A stretch of DNA of 33,156 nt, taken from an uncultured Oscillospiraceae bacterium. GTDB lineage: Bacteria > Bacillota > Clostridia > Oscillospirales > Oscillospiraceae. The position numbers were made by a program, and so were the translations under genes. Location of the stretch: positions 1 through 33,156 of the forward strand of contig CAKTPO010000024.1 in NCBI GenBank assembly GCA_934591845.1, in the 5' to 3' direction. The notes below the pieces were generated by a model that was given only the letters and a program-made list of their open reading frames with translations, was not told the origin of the DNA and ran no database searches. Below, one piece after another: positions 17,523 through 25,775 of the stretch (position 1 is the first letter of the stretch; each line of letters starts with the position of its first letter).

Positions 17523-18638
17523 TTAGCCTTCCTCACGGTCCCAGGGGAAGCCGGAGAAGACGGGCTTGCCCGTATAGGTATGGGCCTGCTTCTCCCCCCG
17601 AAGGACTTCCAGAACTGCATCGGCCATGGCCTCCTGCTCGCATTCTCCGGGGTATACGGAGATCGGGGCCATCCAGCCGCAACGTTTTTCAACGCTCTGC
17701 CGAATGTCGTCATAGCGCATGAGGCCGCCGGTGAGCAGAATGCCGTCGATTTTCCCCTCCATCACCGCTGCCATGCCGCCGATGGCCTTGCAGAGCTGAT
17801 AGACCATGGCGTTCCAGACCGTCAGGGCCTTGGGGTCGCCCTGCTCGACCAATGCGTGGACTTTGGCCGCGTCAGAGGTGCCGAAATGGCTGACAAAGCC
17901 GCCGGACCGGGAGAGCATGGCCCGCATTTCGGCGGTGGTGTGACCCTGGTCCAGGTATTGCAGCACCTCCATTACGGGGATGGAGCCCAGGCGGGTGGGG
18001 GTAAAGGCCCCGTCACCACCGGCACCCTCGGTGCTGTCGATCATCCGGCCCTTTTGGTGGGCGGTAACGGTAATGCCCCCGTCCACATGGCAGATGATCA
18101 GGTTCATGTCCTCGTATTTTTTCCCCAGCTTCCCGGCGTGAATGGCCCCAATGCCCTTCTGGTTCAGCACATGGGTCTGGGCCCGGCGGTAAAGTCCGGC
18201 GATACCTGTGAGCCTTGCATAGTCGCAGAGTTCATCCACGTTGGTGGGGTTTACGGTGTACATTTTTCCCCCGTAGGTCTTACAAAGGTCATATGCCAGC
18301 ATGACCCCCAGCTTGGCCGGATGGTCGCTGCCGCCTAAATCCCGGGCGGTGTCCGCAACCAGTTGCTCGTCAATGGCCATGACCCCGGAGGGCTGAGAAT
18401 AAGCGCAGCCGCCCCGGCCCACGAACACATCCATATCCCCAGGGTTCATGCCGTGTTCCTCCAAAAAATGCAGCAGCACCTGCCGCCGCATAGGCAGCTG
18501 GTCGTTGGTGGTGGGGTATTTCAGCAGTTCCGGGGCATCGTGGAAGATGCTCTCGGTAAACACGTTTTTCTCATTTTCAAAGTAGCTCACCTTGGTAGAG
18601 GTGGAGCCGGGGTTGATGACCAGCATTTTATAAACCAT
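17523..18638 (-). CDS. buk: Butyrate kinase
   Basis: 371-residue member of the acetate/butyrate kinase (ASKHA) superfamily, interconverting butyryl phosphate + ADP and butyrate + ATP in the cytoplasm. Seen: INPGSTSTKV at 8-17, VGRGGCAYSQPSGVMAID (about 88-105), the ICHVDGGITVTAH strand-loop, GGDGAFTPTRLGSIPV, the VSHFGTSDA segment, and GILLTGGLMRYD. These are characteristic of Buk rather than AckA. ATG 18638 is chosen because GGAGA lies 9 nt upstream; a second in-frame ATG four codons later lacks an RBS. No phosphotransbutyrylase (ptb) gene is present in the window, although ptb-buk is the common arrangement. The next gene starts immediately at the stop codon and encodes an acyltransferase. 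Branched-chain acid kinase activity is an alternative. Confidence 0.9.
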   Translation of the reverse strand: MVYKMLVINPGSTSTKVSYFENEKNVFTESIFHDAPELLKYPTTNDQLPMRRQVLLHFLEEHGMNPGDMDVFVGRGGCAYSQPSGVMAIDEQLVADTARDLGGSDHPAKLGVMLAYDLCKTYGGKMYTVNPTNVDELCDYARLTGIAGLYRRAQTHVLNQKGIGAIHAGKLGKKYEDMNLIICHVDGGITVTAHQKGRMIDSTEGAGGDGAFTPTRLGSIPVMEVLQYLDQGHTTAEMRAMLSRSGGFVSHFGTSDAAKVHALVEQGDPKALTVWNAMVYQLCKAIGGMAAVMEGKIDGILLTGGLMRYDDIRQSVEKRCGWMAPISVYPGECEQEAMADAVLEVLRGEKQAHTYTGKPVFSGFPWDREEG

Positions 18639-18718
18639 AGGATAAAATCTCCTTTTTTCTCTTTTTTCTATATGCACCTCCCCAAAACGGGGAGAAAAGC
18701 CGCCGGGAAATACAGGCA

Positions 18719-19501
18719 GAAACCGTAGGGAACGGCGTGAAGAATTGACAATGGACAATTGACAATTTTTTCAGTTGACAGTGGACAGTTATTGGGGCAA
18801 CCGACGTTGTTCATTTGTATCGGTCCGTTAAAGTATGTAGGGAACGGCCTGTGTGCCGTTCCGGGGCGTTTCAATTATAACCTGTGCAGACAAAACGGAA
18901 CCACCTACCGATTCTGTCATTCCGAGCGAAACGGCAGTGAGTCGAGAAATCTTCCCAAGTGGCAGATTTTATCTTGTGGTGGTTCTTTGTCCCACGTGGT
19001 GGATTTCTCCACTCCGCTTACGCTACGGTCGGAATGACATATGGGGGGACGTGTCTGCTTTTTATCGGTAACAGTTCCGTCCTTTTACGTGCGGAACGGC
19101 ACATAGGCCGTTCCCTACGGTTTCGCTGATTGGTAGGCGTTTTCAACCAAGGGGTTCTCAGGACGAACGTATATGATGTGCGTTTCTACGAATTCGCCTA
19201 TTGTTTCTTGAATGTTTCAGGCCGCCCCGCCCTCATCAGTCAGGGCTGCGCCCTGCCAGCTTCCCCATTGGGGAAGCTCTTGTACCGTGCCTTTGGGCAC
19301 CGGGGTTTGTCAGTAACAGTTCCGTCCCTTCGGGTGCGGAACGGCACATAGGCCGTTCCCTACATACTTTAACGGACCGATACAAATGAACAACGTCGGC
19401 TGCCCCAATAACTGTCAACTGTCCACTGTCAACTGTCAACTGAAACCGTCCACTGTCAACTGAAAAGAATTGTCAATTTTCCCGCCGTTCCCTACGGTTT
19501 C
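18719..19501. repeat. Nested inverted-repeat element, gene-free
   Basis: The region between buk and citC contains no supported gene. Its core is a long inverted repeat: 18786-18861 matches the reverse complement of 19339-19414 over 76 bp with only about two differences. The pairing extends outward to 18719 and 19501 through runs of TTGACAGTGGACAG-like units that differ in copy number between the arms. Inside each arm a unit of about 112-132 bp is flanked by 12-bp direct repeats GTAGGGAACGGC (18725-18736 and 18837-18848; in complement 19352-19363 and 19484-19495). A direct repeat unit of about 95 bp (19069-19165) recurs at 19314-19363 plus 19484-19541, interrupted by the right-hand unit. This looks like a nest of small non-autonomous mobile repeats. 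Confidence 0.85.
18915..19039. repeat. Inner palindromic element with TGTCATTCCGA ends
   Basis: TGTCATTCCGA (18915-18925) and its complement TCGGAATGACA (19029-19039) bound a 125-bp segment. Partly complementary inner sequence contains GAGAAATC and GATTTCTC. The form is that of a small intergenic palindromic repeat that occurs in many copies in gut Firmicute genomes. Copy number here cannot be assessed. Confidence 0.65.
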
Positions 19502-19565
19502 GCTGGTGGGCAGGCGTTTTCAACCGAGGGGCTCTAAGGACGGGCATCATTTTTTCGTTTTCTTT

Positions 19566-20609
19566 TTAATAATGCACCACATTTCCTGCTTTCTGGATTT
19601 TTTCCAGCACCGGGGCCGCCTGGGGGCTGGTGAAATAGGCGTAGGTGGTGGGGGGAACCAGGGTTTTCAGGGTTTCCAGGTCCCCATTTTGCAGGGCCAC
19701 ACGGACGGTGGAGGCGCTGATGGCCTTTCCCTGGGATTGGAGGCGGGGGATGATGTGGCAGGTGATGCCCTGTTTGGGCAGTTCCCGGGCCATGATGGTG
19801 TTGTAAAGGCCCGTGACCTGGCTGGTGGGTTCTTCTCCCACGTAGCGGGCGGTGATGTTCAGAGCCTGGGCGATTTTAGCAAAGACTGCCAGGTCCAGTC
19901 TGGCGTGGCCCTCAATGACGGCGGTCTCATCCTTTAAGAAATAGCTGGGGAAGGTGGCGTTGCTGATGATATAGGGGCCGGAGTCGTGGAGCACCACATT
20001 TTGGATGTGGGCCGTTCCCTGCCGGACGAGCTGCTTCCGGACGGCAAAAGGCACCAAGGATGCATCCTCGCTGAGGACAAACAGGTGGAGGGTGTCGCAG
20101 TTTTTGGCGGCGGTTTCCACCAGATAGAGGTGGCCCAGGGTGAAGGGGTTGGCGTTCATCACCAGGGCCGCAGAACAGCCGGGGCGCTTGGTTTTTTCCA
20201 GGTTTTCCAGGAACGTGGCAAAGCCCCTTTTCCGGTTTTCCATAAAGACCAGCTGGCCGTCCACCCGGGCGATCTCGTAAAAGCCCAGGCTCTCAAAAAA
20301 CTTTGCGGAAGCAATTTTGGTGTACAGAAACAGATGGGAATTGCCCCGGGCGAACTGCACTTCCATCAGGTGGGTGATGATTTCATTGAGCAGCCCCTCT
20401 CCCTGATGCCGGGCACTGACGGCAAAGCACCGCAGGGTGGGGCCAAAGCAGCTGCCGGTGGCGATGATCTGGTCGTTTTCATCCCGCATGGCGCAGATAT
20501 AGTCCAGGTGCCCATCCCGGATGATGCCCTCCTGGTGCAGCAGGGCATCCACCTGGGTCAGGCTTTTTTTGTCCCCGGGGTAGATGCGGGAGACGGTATA
20601 TTCACTCAT
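19566..20609 (-). CDS. citC: [Citrate (pro-3S)-lyase] ligase CitC
   Basis: 347-residue enzyme that acetylates the prosthetic-group thiol of citrate lyase acyl carrier protein using ATP and acetate, switching the lyase on. The first 130 residues are a GNAT-like domain (LRCFAVSARHQGEGLLNEII). Residues from about 145 are a cytidylyl-transferase-like domain with MNANPFTLGHLYLVE (TLGH at 157-160) and the second nucleotide motif KAISASTVR near 300. Length matches the family. It overlaps citXG by 8 nt; RBS GGAGGAAG. It is the last gene of the dapL-patA-citXG-citC run. The lyase subunits citD, citE and citF are not in the window. Confidence 0.93.
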   Translation of the reverse strand: MSEYTVSRIYPGDKKSLTQVDALLHQEGIIRDGHLDYICAMRDENDQIIATGSCFGPTLRCFAVSARHQGEGLLNEIITHLMEVQFARGNSHLFLYTKIASAKFFESLGFYEIARVDGQLVFMENRKRGFATFLENLEKTKRPGCSAALVMNANPFTLGHLYLVETAAKNCDTLHLFVLSEDASLVPFAVRKQLVRQGTAHIQNVVLHDSGPYIISNATFPSYFLKDETAVIEGHARLDLAVFAKIAQALNITARYVGEEPTSQVTGLYNTIMARELPKQGITCHIIPRLQSQGKAISASTVRVALQNGDLETLKTLVPPTTYAYFTSPQAAPVLEKIQKAGNVVHY

Positions 20610-21993
20610 GGGCTTCCTCCTTCAAAAAATGCAGGAAATACACCAGGGCCAGCAAATCAGCCGTGCCGCCGGGGGAGAGGTTTTCCCGGATAAAAAGCCC
20701 ATCCAGGGCTTGAAGCCGCTCTTTGTCGGGGTAGGGCTCCCGGGCCAGGAGGCTTTTCAATTGGGCCATGGTCGCCTTTGTCGTTTCAATGCCGCCCCGG
20801 TGGATCATGTTGGTATCTACCGTTTCCGCCAGCATGGCAAGCAGGGCGGCGCAGCCCGCCTCATTGATATTTTTCCCTGCGGCCAGGGCATCTTCCAGCT
20901 TGGGAAGACCCGTATTTTTTACTGCCGGGAAGCCTGCCTCTGCCTGACCCCGGACACCGGTGATGCCATAGCGCAGGTAGAGCTTCTGGCCGGTGGTCTG
21001 GGCGTTTTCCGGGGTCAGCCCTTCAAAATCTCCGGCGATGAGCCCCTGGGTCATGGCGGCGCATTCCGCCAGAACCAGGTCCGTATCCCGCCACTTTGCT
21101 CTATCCAGCCGGCCCAGAGCACCACAGAGGATGCCCATGGAGAAAATGGCCCCCTTGTGGGTGTTTACCCCGCCGGTGGCCCGGCGCATGGCCCCCTCTG
21201 CCAGTTTCCCGGGAAGCCGCAAACGGCGAAAAGTCTCCTGGGGGCTGCCTCCCTGACGGCCCAAAAGCACACACTGGGCAAAGTAGGGGTGCAGCGCAGC
21301 GGCGCTTCGCTGAAAGGTGAAGAAATCCATATCCCGGTGGCTGCCGGAATTCTCCCGGTCCACAAGGCCGGGTTTGGGGGTACAGGCCACCTCATATAGT
21401 AGAGCCTGACAGGCAAGTCTGGAAGCTTCCACACTGTCTGCCCGGTCTACCGCTTCCCGCAAAATGGCGGTGGTCTTTTCCTGCAATTCCGCCACACTGT
21501 GACGGCGGCTCCGGGCGCAGGCGGCGGCGCTTTCTCCGCAGAGAAGGCATGTTCTGCCGGGAAGTCCCAGCTCCTGCCGGTCCACTTTCCGGCCGTCAGG
21601 CCTCAAAACGTCCATATCAAACAGCCGCCCCAGGGGGCCGTCATCCTCCAATTCCGTGGTGACGGCCTTTACATCCAGCGGCCCCGCCTCCACCAGGAGG
21701 ATGCACTCGTTTCCGGTTTTCTCCCGGGTCTGCTCAAAATGGGCAATTTTCCAGCCCGCCACGGCCAGCTGTCCCAGCAGCAGTTCTTTCCCCATATCAT
21801 ACCCCTGGGCAATCAGGGGGCTGTTTTTCACGGGCCCCGCAATATTCATGGTAAAGCAGACCATGGTCTGCCCCCCGCCCAGCAGTTCCCGCTGCCGCCA
21901 GGCCCGCTTCTCCCGGGCTTCCAGCATTTCCAAAAGTGTAACTTCCAAGTGCGCTCCTCCGGCCAAAGTGGTTTCGTTTGTGTGTTGCTGCAT
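20602..21993 (-). CDS. citXG: CitXG fusion: apo-citrate lyase phosphoribosyl-dephospho-CoA transferase / triphosphoribosyl-dephospho-CoA synthase
   Basis: 463-residue bifunctional protein that makes and attaches the prosthetic group of citrate lyase. CitX is at about 1-175: QRELLGGGQTMVCFTMNIAGP and GRLFDMDVL at 122-130, CLLCGE at 149-154. CitG follows from about 180: TPKPGLVDRENSGSH at 205-219, GGVNTHKGAIFSMG at 274-287, and DTNMIHRGG near 400. Fusion in this order is known in some Firmicutes; many others have separate citX and citG. The start shares one nucleotide with the stop of the aminotransferase (TAATG), and the end overlaps citC. This tight packing puts citrate lyase maturation in one transcript with DAP biosynthesis-type genes. 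Confidence 0.93.
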   Translation of the reverse strand: MQQHTNETTLAGGAHLEVTLLEMLEAREKRAWRQRELLGGGQTMVCFTMNIAGPVKNSPLIAQGYDMGKELLLGQLAVAGWKIAHFEQTREKTGNECILLVEAGPLDVKAVTTELEDDGPLGRLFDMDVLRPDGRKVDRQELGLPGRTCLLCGESAAACARSRRHSVAELQEKTTAILREAVDRADSVEASRLACQALLYEVACTPKPGLVDRENSGSHRDMDFFTFQRSAAALHPYFAQCVLLGRQGGSPQETFRRLRLPGKLAEGAMRRATGGVNTHKGAIFSMGILCGALGRLDRAKWRDTDLVLAECAAMTQGLIAGDFEGLTPENAQTTGQKLYLRYGITGVRGQAEAGFPAVKNTGLPKLEDALAAGKNINEAGCAALLAMLAETVDTNMIHRGGIETTKATMAQLKSLLAREPYPDKERLQALDGLFIRENLSPGGTADLLALVYFLHFLKEEAHE

Positions 21994-23120
21994 TACAGGC
22001 TCCCGATAAACCGTTCCAGCCGGTTCAGGCTTTCGGTAAGCTCCCGGTCGCTGTAGCAGTAGGACAGGCGGATGTAGCCCTCACAGCCGAAGCAAGTGCC
22101 GGGGACGGCGGCAAGGCCTGCTTCTTTGATCATCCGCAGGCAAAAATTCCAGGAGGGGATGCCGAATTTTTGGATGCTGGGGAAGACGTAAAAGGCACCC
22201 TGGGGGTGGGGGTATGGAAGCCCCATCTGTGTCAGGCGGGTGCAGACATAGTCCCGGCGGCGGCGGTAGAGCTCCCGGGTGGGGGCAACATCCTGCACCA
22301 GGGCCGTCTGGGCGGCAGCTTGCAGAAAGGTGGGCACGGCGGCGATTTCTGCGGCGCTGAGCAGGAGCAGCCGCTCCAGAAGCGATTCAGGACACACCAG
22401 GTAGCCAATGCGCCAGCCGGTCATGGCATAGGGCTTGGAAAAGCTCTGGCAGAGAATGGTTTTGTCTTTTAATTCTTCATCCAGGGACAGATCTTCACAT
22501 TGGCCGTAGACCAGCTGATTATACACATTGTCGCAGATCAGGTACATGTCCCGGTCTTTGAGGACTTCTTTTACCGCATCCAGGCTTTCCCGGTTCAGAA
22601 TGACCCCCGTAGGGTTACAGGGGGAGTTTAATACAATTGCTCTGGTTTTTTCCGTCAGGCAGTCCGCCAGGCCCTGGGGGGTGATTTGGAAATCCGTTTT
22701 GCTGACGTCTAAAAACACGCTTTCCGCCCCGGCTGCGGTGGTGATGGTATCGTAGAGGGAAAAGGCCGGGGTGGGGATGATCACCTGATCCCCGGGGTTT
22801 AAGATTCCGGTGAGGGCCGTATAAAGGGCCTGGGTAGCCCCCACGGTCACCAGCACCTCCTCCGGGGCGGTGGTTCTTCCCCGGGCGGTTTCAAAGGCGG
22901 CAATGGCCGTCCGCAGGGGCAGGGTGCCCTGGTTGGGGGCGTAGTGGGTCTGGTTTTCTTCCAGGGCTTTCATGGCCGCCAGCTTGATGGGCTCCGGCGT
23001 TGGCAGGTCCGGCTCCCCGATGGTCAGCATCCGGCAATCCGGGGTGGCCTTTGCCAGATTGGTAAAGACCCGAATGCCGCTGCGGGTCAGGGTTTCCAGG
23101 TTTTTATTTCCGGGCATCAT
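21993..23120 (-). CDS. PLP-dependent class I/II aminotransferase, probably N-acetyl-LL-diaminopimelate aminotransferase
   Basis: 375-residue fold type I aminotransferase. Seen: IGEPDLPTPEPIK near 34-46, VTVGATQALYTAL (91-103), NSPCNPTGVI (165-174), DNVYNQLVY (197-205), and the PLP lysine Lys229 in SFSKPYAMTGWRIGY; the terminal arginine is in YIRLSYCYS. Sequence alone fits aspartate/aromatic-type enzymes. The neighbours narrow it: it overlaps the M20 deacetylase gene by 4 nt and lies opposite dapH, the three steps of the acetylase branch of lysine synthesis, in which PatA converts N-acetyl-2-amino-6-oxopimelate to N-acetyl-LL-DAP. The patA role is therefore an inference from context. The enzyme is cytoplasmic. 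Confidence 0.82.
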   Translation of the reverse strand: MMPGNKNLETLTRSGIRVFTNLAKATPDCRMLTIGEPDLPTPEPIKLAAMKALEENQTHYAPNQGTLPLRTAIAAFETARGRTTAPEEVLVTVGATQALYTALTGILNPGDQVIIPTPAFSLYDTITTAAGAESVFLDVSKTDFQITPQGLADCLTEKTRAIVLNSPCNPTGVILNRESLDAVKEVLKDRDMYLICDNVYNQLVYGQCEDLSLDEELKDKTILCQSFSKPYAMTGWRIGYLVCPESLLERLLLLSAAEIAAVPTFLQAAAQTALVQDVAPTRELYRRRRDYVCTRLTQMGLPYPHPQGAFYVFPSIQKFGIPSWNFCLRMIKEAGLAAVPGTCFGCEGYIRLSYCYSDRELTESLNRLERFIGSL

Positions 23121-24205
23121 TGGTAATTCTCCGCCAATTCCTCAAAGAAATCCGCGCCTTTCAGCAAAATTTCCTCGTTAAAGTTAAAGGTGTCGCTGTG
23201 GAGGGCCGCGGTGTCGCCTACCCCCAGGAAGAAGAACATACCGGGCAGGGACTTCTGATACCAGGAAAAGTCCTCGGCGGTCATGGTGGGTCCCTCCAAT
23301 TCAAAGAAGCCTACGGCCTTTCGCACCCGGCTGTGGAGGTCCGGGGGATTCATAACGGCGGGGTAGCCCTCGGTCATATACACATTGACGGTGCAGCCAT
23401 AGGCCCGCTCAATATCCTTGGCAATGGAGACAATACCCGCCCGGATGGAATAGAACACCTCGTCCTGGAACGCCCGGAGAGAACCCTCCATATGGGTATG
23501 ATCAGACAGGGCATTGCACACGGTGCCGCTTTCGAATTTGCCGAATTTCAGGAGCCTGAAAATATTCTTGGGCATGGCCCCTACCAGCTGCATGACCCGG
23601 CGGTAGAAGTCCACCCCGGCGGCCAGGGCATCCACGCCCTCCTGGGCCTTGGCGATGTGGGCGGTTTTGCCGTAAATATCCACACGGACTTCGCAGGACC
23701 GGGCCATCATCTCGTTTTTCCGGCTGGCGATCAGGCCCTCCGGCAGCTGGGGCCACAGGTGCAGGCCGAAAATCGCCTGAACCTTATGGGCCCGGAACAC
23801 CCCGGTGGCGCACAGATCCTTGGCCCCGCCGGTGGTCTCCTCCGCAGGCTGAAACACCAGCAGCACATTGTGGGGCAGGTCCTTTTTCTCACTCAACCGC
23901 CGGGCCAGTTCCAGCAAAATGGCCATATGGCCGTCGTGGCCGCAGGCGTGCATACAGCCCTCGTGTTCCGAGCGGTAGTCCACCCGGTTCCGCTCCTGAA
24001 TGGGCAGAGCATCCGCATCTGCCCGGAAGGCCACGGCTTCCTTTTTGCCGAAATCAAAATAGGCACACAATGCGCTATCCATAGGGGAAAAGACCTTGCA
24101 GCGGAGCTTTTCCAGGGAAGCGCGGAGATAGGCCATGGTTTGGGGCAGCTGCCGGTCCAGTTCCGGGATCCGGTGCAGGGCACGGCGGTCGTCGATCAGT
24201 TGCAT
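23117..24205 (-). CDS. dapL: M20 family amidohydrolase, probable N-acetyldiaminopimelate deacetylase
   Basis: 362-residue binuclear metal-dependent amidohydrolase of the M20D group. Metal-binding motifs: MHACGHDGH at 85-93, QPAEE at 119-123 with the catalytic Glu, GLHLWP, and a C-terminal HSDTFNFNE. The dimerisation domain occupies about 175-290. Members hydrolyse N-acyl amino acids. With dapH divergent and an aminotransferase overlapping, the best reading is removal of acetate from N-acetyl-LL-diaminopimelate. Hippurate hydrolase-like activity on other N-acyl amino acids cannot be excluded. GGAGGCG precedes the ATG at 24205. It is the first gene of the operon, driven by a consensus promoter at 24233-24261. 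Confidence 0.85.
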   Translation of the reverse strand: MQLIDDRRALHRIPELDRQLPQTMAYLRASLEKLRCKVFSPMDSALCAYFDFGKKEAVAFRADADALPIQERNRVDYRSEHEGCMHACGHDGHMAILLELARRLSEKKDLPHNVLLVFQPAEETTGGAKDLCATGVFRAHKVQAIFGLHLWPQLPEGLIASRKNEMMARSCEVRVDIYGKTAHIAKAQEGVDALAAGVDFYRRVMQLVGAMPKNIFRLLKFGKFESGTVCNALSDHTHMEGSLRAFQDEVFYSIRAGIVSIAKDIERAYGCTVNVYMTEGYPAVMNPPDLHSRVRKAVGFFELEGPTMTAEDFSWYQKSLPGMFFFLGVGDTAALHSDTFNFNEEILLKGADFFEELAENYQ

Positions 24206-24232
24206 AACATTCGCCTCCGGTTTTTTTCATTC

Positions 24233-24261
24233 ATTATATTCTCTTTGGGGGTCAGTGTCAA
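24233..24261 (-). promoter_or_regulatory. Consensus promoter of the dapL-patA-citXG-citC operon
   Basis: On the minus strand a perfect TTGACA (24261-24256), exactly 17-nt spacer and perfect TATAAT (24238-24233). The -10 box is 27 nt from the start codon, so the leader is very short. Confidence 0.9.
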
Positions 24262-24268
24262 TTTCCCC

Positions 24269-24297
24269 TTGTGCTTTTTCCAAAAAAGTGATACCAT
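24269..24297 (+). promoter_or_regulatory. Promoter of dapH
   Basis: TTGTGC (24269-24274), 17-nt spacer, TACCAT (24292-24297). It is weaker than the divergent promoter, and their -35 boxes are 7 nt apart, so shared regulation is possible. Confidence 0.6.
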
Positions 24298-24330
24298 AAA
24301 TGAAAAATTCAGAAAAAGGAGCAAGACCCT

Positions 24331-25026
24331 ATGATGAATGCGGAAGAAATCATTGCCTATATCCGTGATGCAGAGAAAAAGACCCCGGTAAAGGTCTACG
24401 TCTGGGAAAAGGAGCCGGTGGCCTTTCCCAACTGCCGGGAATTCCCTGCCGGGAAAGGCTGCAAAATCGTCTTCGGCGACTGGAAAGACGTGGCCCCCGT
24501 ATTAAAATCCAACGAGTTTTCCCACATTGAAATTGAAAACAACTGCCGCAACTCCGCCATCCCCATGATGGACATCAAAGACATCCCCGCCCGCATTGAG
24601 CCCGGTGCCATTCTCCGGGAGCAGGTCACGGTGGAAAAGAATGCCGTCATTATGATGGGGGCCATTCTGAACATCGGTGCCGTAGTGGGTGAGGGCACCA
24701 TGATCGACATGGGGGCGGTGCTGGGAGGCCGGGCCACCGTGGGCAAACACTGCCACGTGGGGGCCGGAGCCGTACTGGCGGGGGTCATTGAACCCGCTTC
24801 CGCCACCCCTGTTATTGTGGAGGACAACGTGCTGATCGGTGCCAACGCCGTGGTCATTGAGGGTTGCCGCATCGGCCACGATGCCGTGGTAGCCGCCGGT
24901 GCGGTGGTGGTGGAGGATGTGGCCCCCAACACCGTGGTGGCCGGATGCCCCGCCCGGGTCATCAAAGTGAAAGACGACAAAACCACCGCCAAAACCGCCC
25001 TGGTGGATGCCCTGAGAACGCTGTAA
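24331..25026 (+). CDS. dapH: 2,3,4,5-tetrahydropyridine-2,6-dicarboxylate N-acetyltransferase
   Basis: 231-residue trimeric left-handed beta-helix acyltransferase that acetylates tetrahydrodipicolinate with acetyl-CoA, the entry step of the acetylase branch to diaminopimelate and lysine. The N-terminal domain (1-85) has the DapH-type sequence with [19 protein letters not shown] (split for length). Hexapeptide repeats fill about 88-205 ([52 protein letters not shown]), followed by [11 protein letters not shown]. Length and the [12 protein letters not shown] segment match DapH rather than serine acetyltransferases. RBS AAAGGAG lies 11 nt before ATG 24331; a second ATG follows directly. It is transcribed away from the dapL operon. 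Confidence 0.95.
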   Translation: MMNAEEIIAYIRDAEKKTPVKVYVWEKEPVAFPNCREFPAGKGCKIVFGDWKDVAPVLKSNEFSHIEIENNCRNSAIPMMDIKDIPARIEPGAILREQVTVEKNAVIMMGAILNIGAVVGEGTMIDMGAVLGGRATVGKHCHVGAGAVLAGVIEPASATPVIVEDNVLIGANAVVIEGCRIGHDAVVAAGAVVVEDVAPNTVVAGCPARVIKVKDDKTTAKTALVDALRTL

Positions 25027-25029
25027 AGT

Positions 25030-25062
25030 TTTCAGTTTCCTTTCAGCTTTTTGGTGTAGAAT
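25030..25062 (+). promoter_or_regulatory. Promoter region of the two-component operon with tandem TTTCAG boxes
   Basis: TTTCAG occurs at 25030-25035 and again at 25041-25046, 11 bp apart, in place of a proper -35 box; a TAGAAT -10 box is at 25057-25062. Direct repeats with 11-bp spacing just upstream of a -10 box are typical binding sites for OmpR/PhoB-type regulators, so autoactivation by the encoded regulator is likely. Confidence 0.55.
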
Positions 25063-25097
25063 AGGAGAACAAACACCACAAAGGGAGGCGGAACCTT

Positions 25098-25775
25098 TTG
25101 AAAATACTGATCGTTGAAGATGAAAAACTGCTGGCAGATTCCCTGAAAACATTGCTTCAAAAAAAGGGGTTTACGGTGGAGTGTGTCTATGACGGGGAGA
25201 CCGGGGCGGAGTATGCCGAGACCGGCGTTTATGATCTGCTGATCCTGGACGTGATGATGCCCAAAATGAACGGCTACCAGGTGGCCCGGTCCGTCCGGGC
25301 CAAACGCTGCGGCACCCCCATTTTAATGCTCACCGCCCGGTCCGGCCTGGAAGACCGGATCGAGGGGCTGAACGCCGGGGCGGACTACTACCTGACCAAG
25401 CCCTTTGACAGCCGGGAGTTGGTTGCCTGTATCAATGCCCTGCTGCGCCGTCAGGGAAACCAGGTGGACGAGCTGACCCTGGGCAACACCGCCCTGGATT
25501 TGGGCACCAGCAACCTGCTCTGCGGCAGTCGGTCGGTACGGCTGTCTGCCAAGGAGTTTGACGTCATGCGGTATCTGTTCCAGGCCCGGGGGAGCATCGT
25601 CTCCAAAGAGGCCATTCTGGCCCGGGTCTGGGGCTATGACAGCAACGCCGTGGAAAACAACGTGGAGGTCTACATCGGCTTTTTGCGAAAGAAGCTCTCT
25701 AGCATCGGCTCCAATGTGACCATCCAGTCTTTCCGGCGGATGGGCTACCAGTTGGAGGTGAAGGACGGGTGCTGA
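25098..25775 (+). CDS. OmpR/PhoB-family response regulator
   Basis: 225-residue two-component regulator. The receiver domain (1-118) has the acidic pocket IVEDE, phosphoacceptor Asp51 in LLILDVMMPKMNGY, Thr79 in LMLTARS and Lys101 in YYLTKPFDSREL. The winged-helix DNA-binding domain (about 125-222) has LSAKEFDVMRYLFQARGSIV and NVEVYIGFLRKKL. The start codon is TTG at 25098, supported by GGGAGGCGG upstream and by the usual MKILIVEDE beginning. It overlaps the kinase gene by 7 nt. The tandem TTTCAG boxes before it may be its own target. Stimulus and regulon are unknown. Confidence 0.95.
   Translation: MKILIVEDEKLLADSLKTLLQKKGFTVECVYDGETGAEYAETGVYDLLILDVMMPKMNGYQVARSVRAKRCGTPILMLTARSGLEDRIEGLNAGADYYLTKPFDSRELVACINALLRRQGNQVDELTLGNTALDLGTSNLLCGSRSVRLSAKEFDVMRYLFQARGSIVSKEAILARVWGYDSNAVENNVEVYIGFLRKKLSSIGSNVTIQSFRRMGYQLEVKDGC

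Noticed and set aside
18759..19439. Several short open frames in the repeat region
   Set aside because: All lie within inverted or direct repeats and have no family signal.
19400..19470. Short tandem TGTCAACTGTCCAC-type units considered as a CRISPR array
   Set aside because: Units are directly adjacent without unique spacers of regular length and no cas genes are present.
23120..24334. 404-codon plus-strand open frame opposite dapL
   Set aside because: Antisense shadow; dapL shows complete M20 metal motifs.
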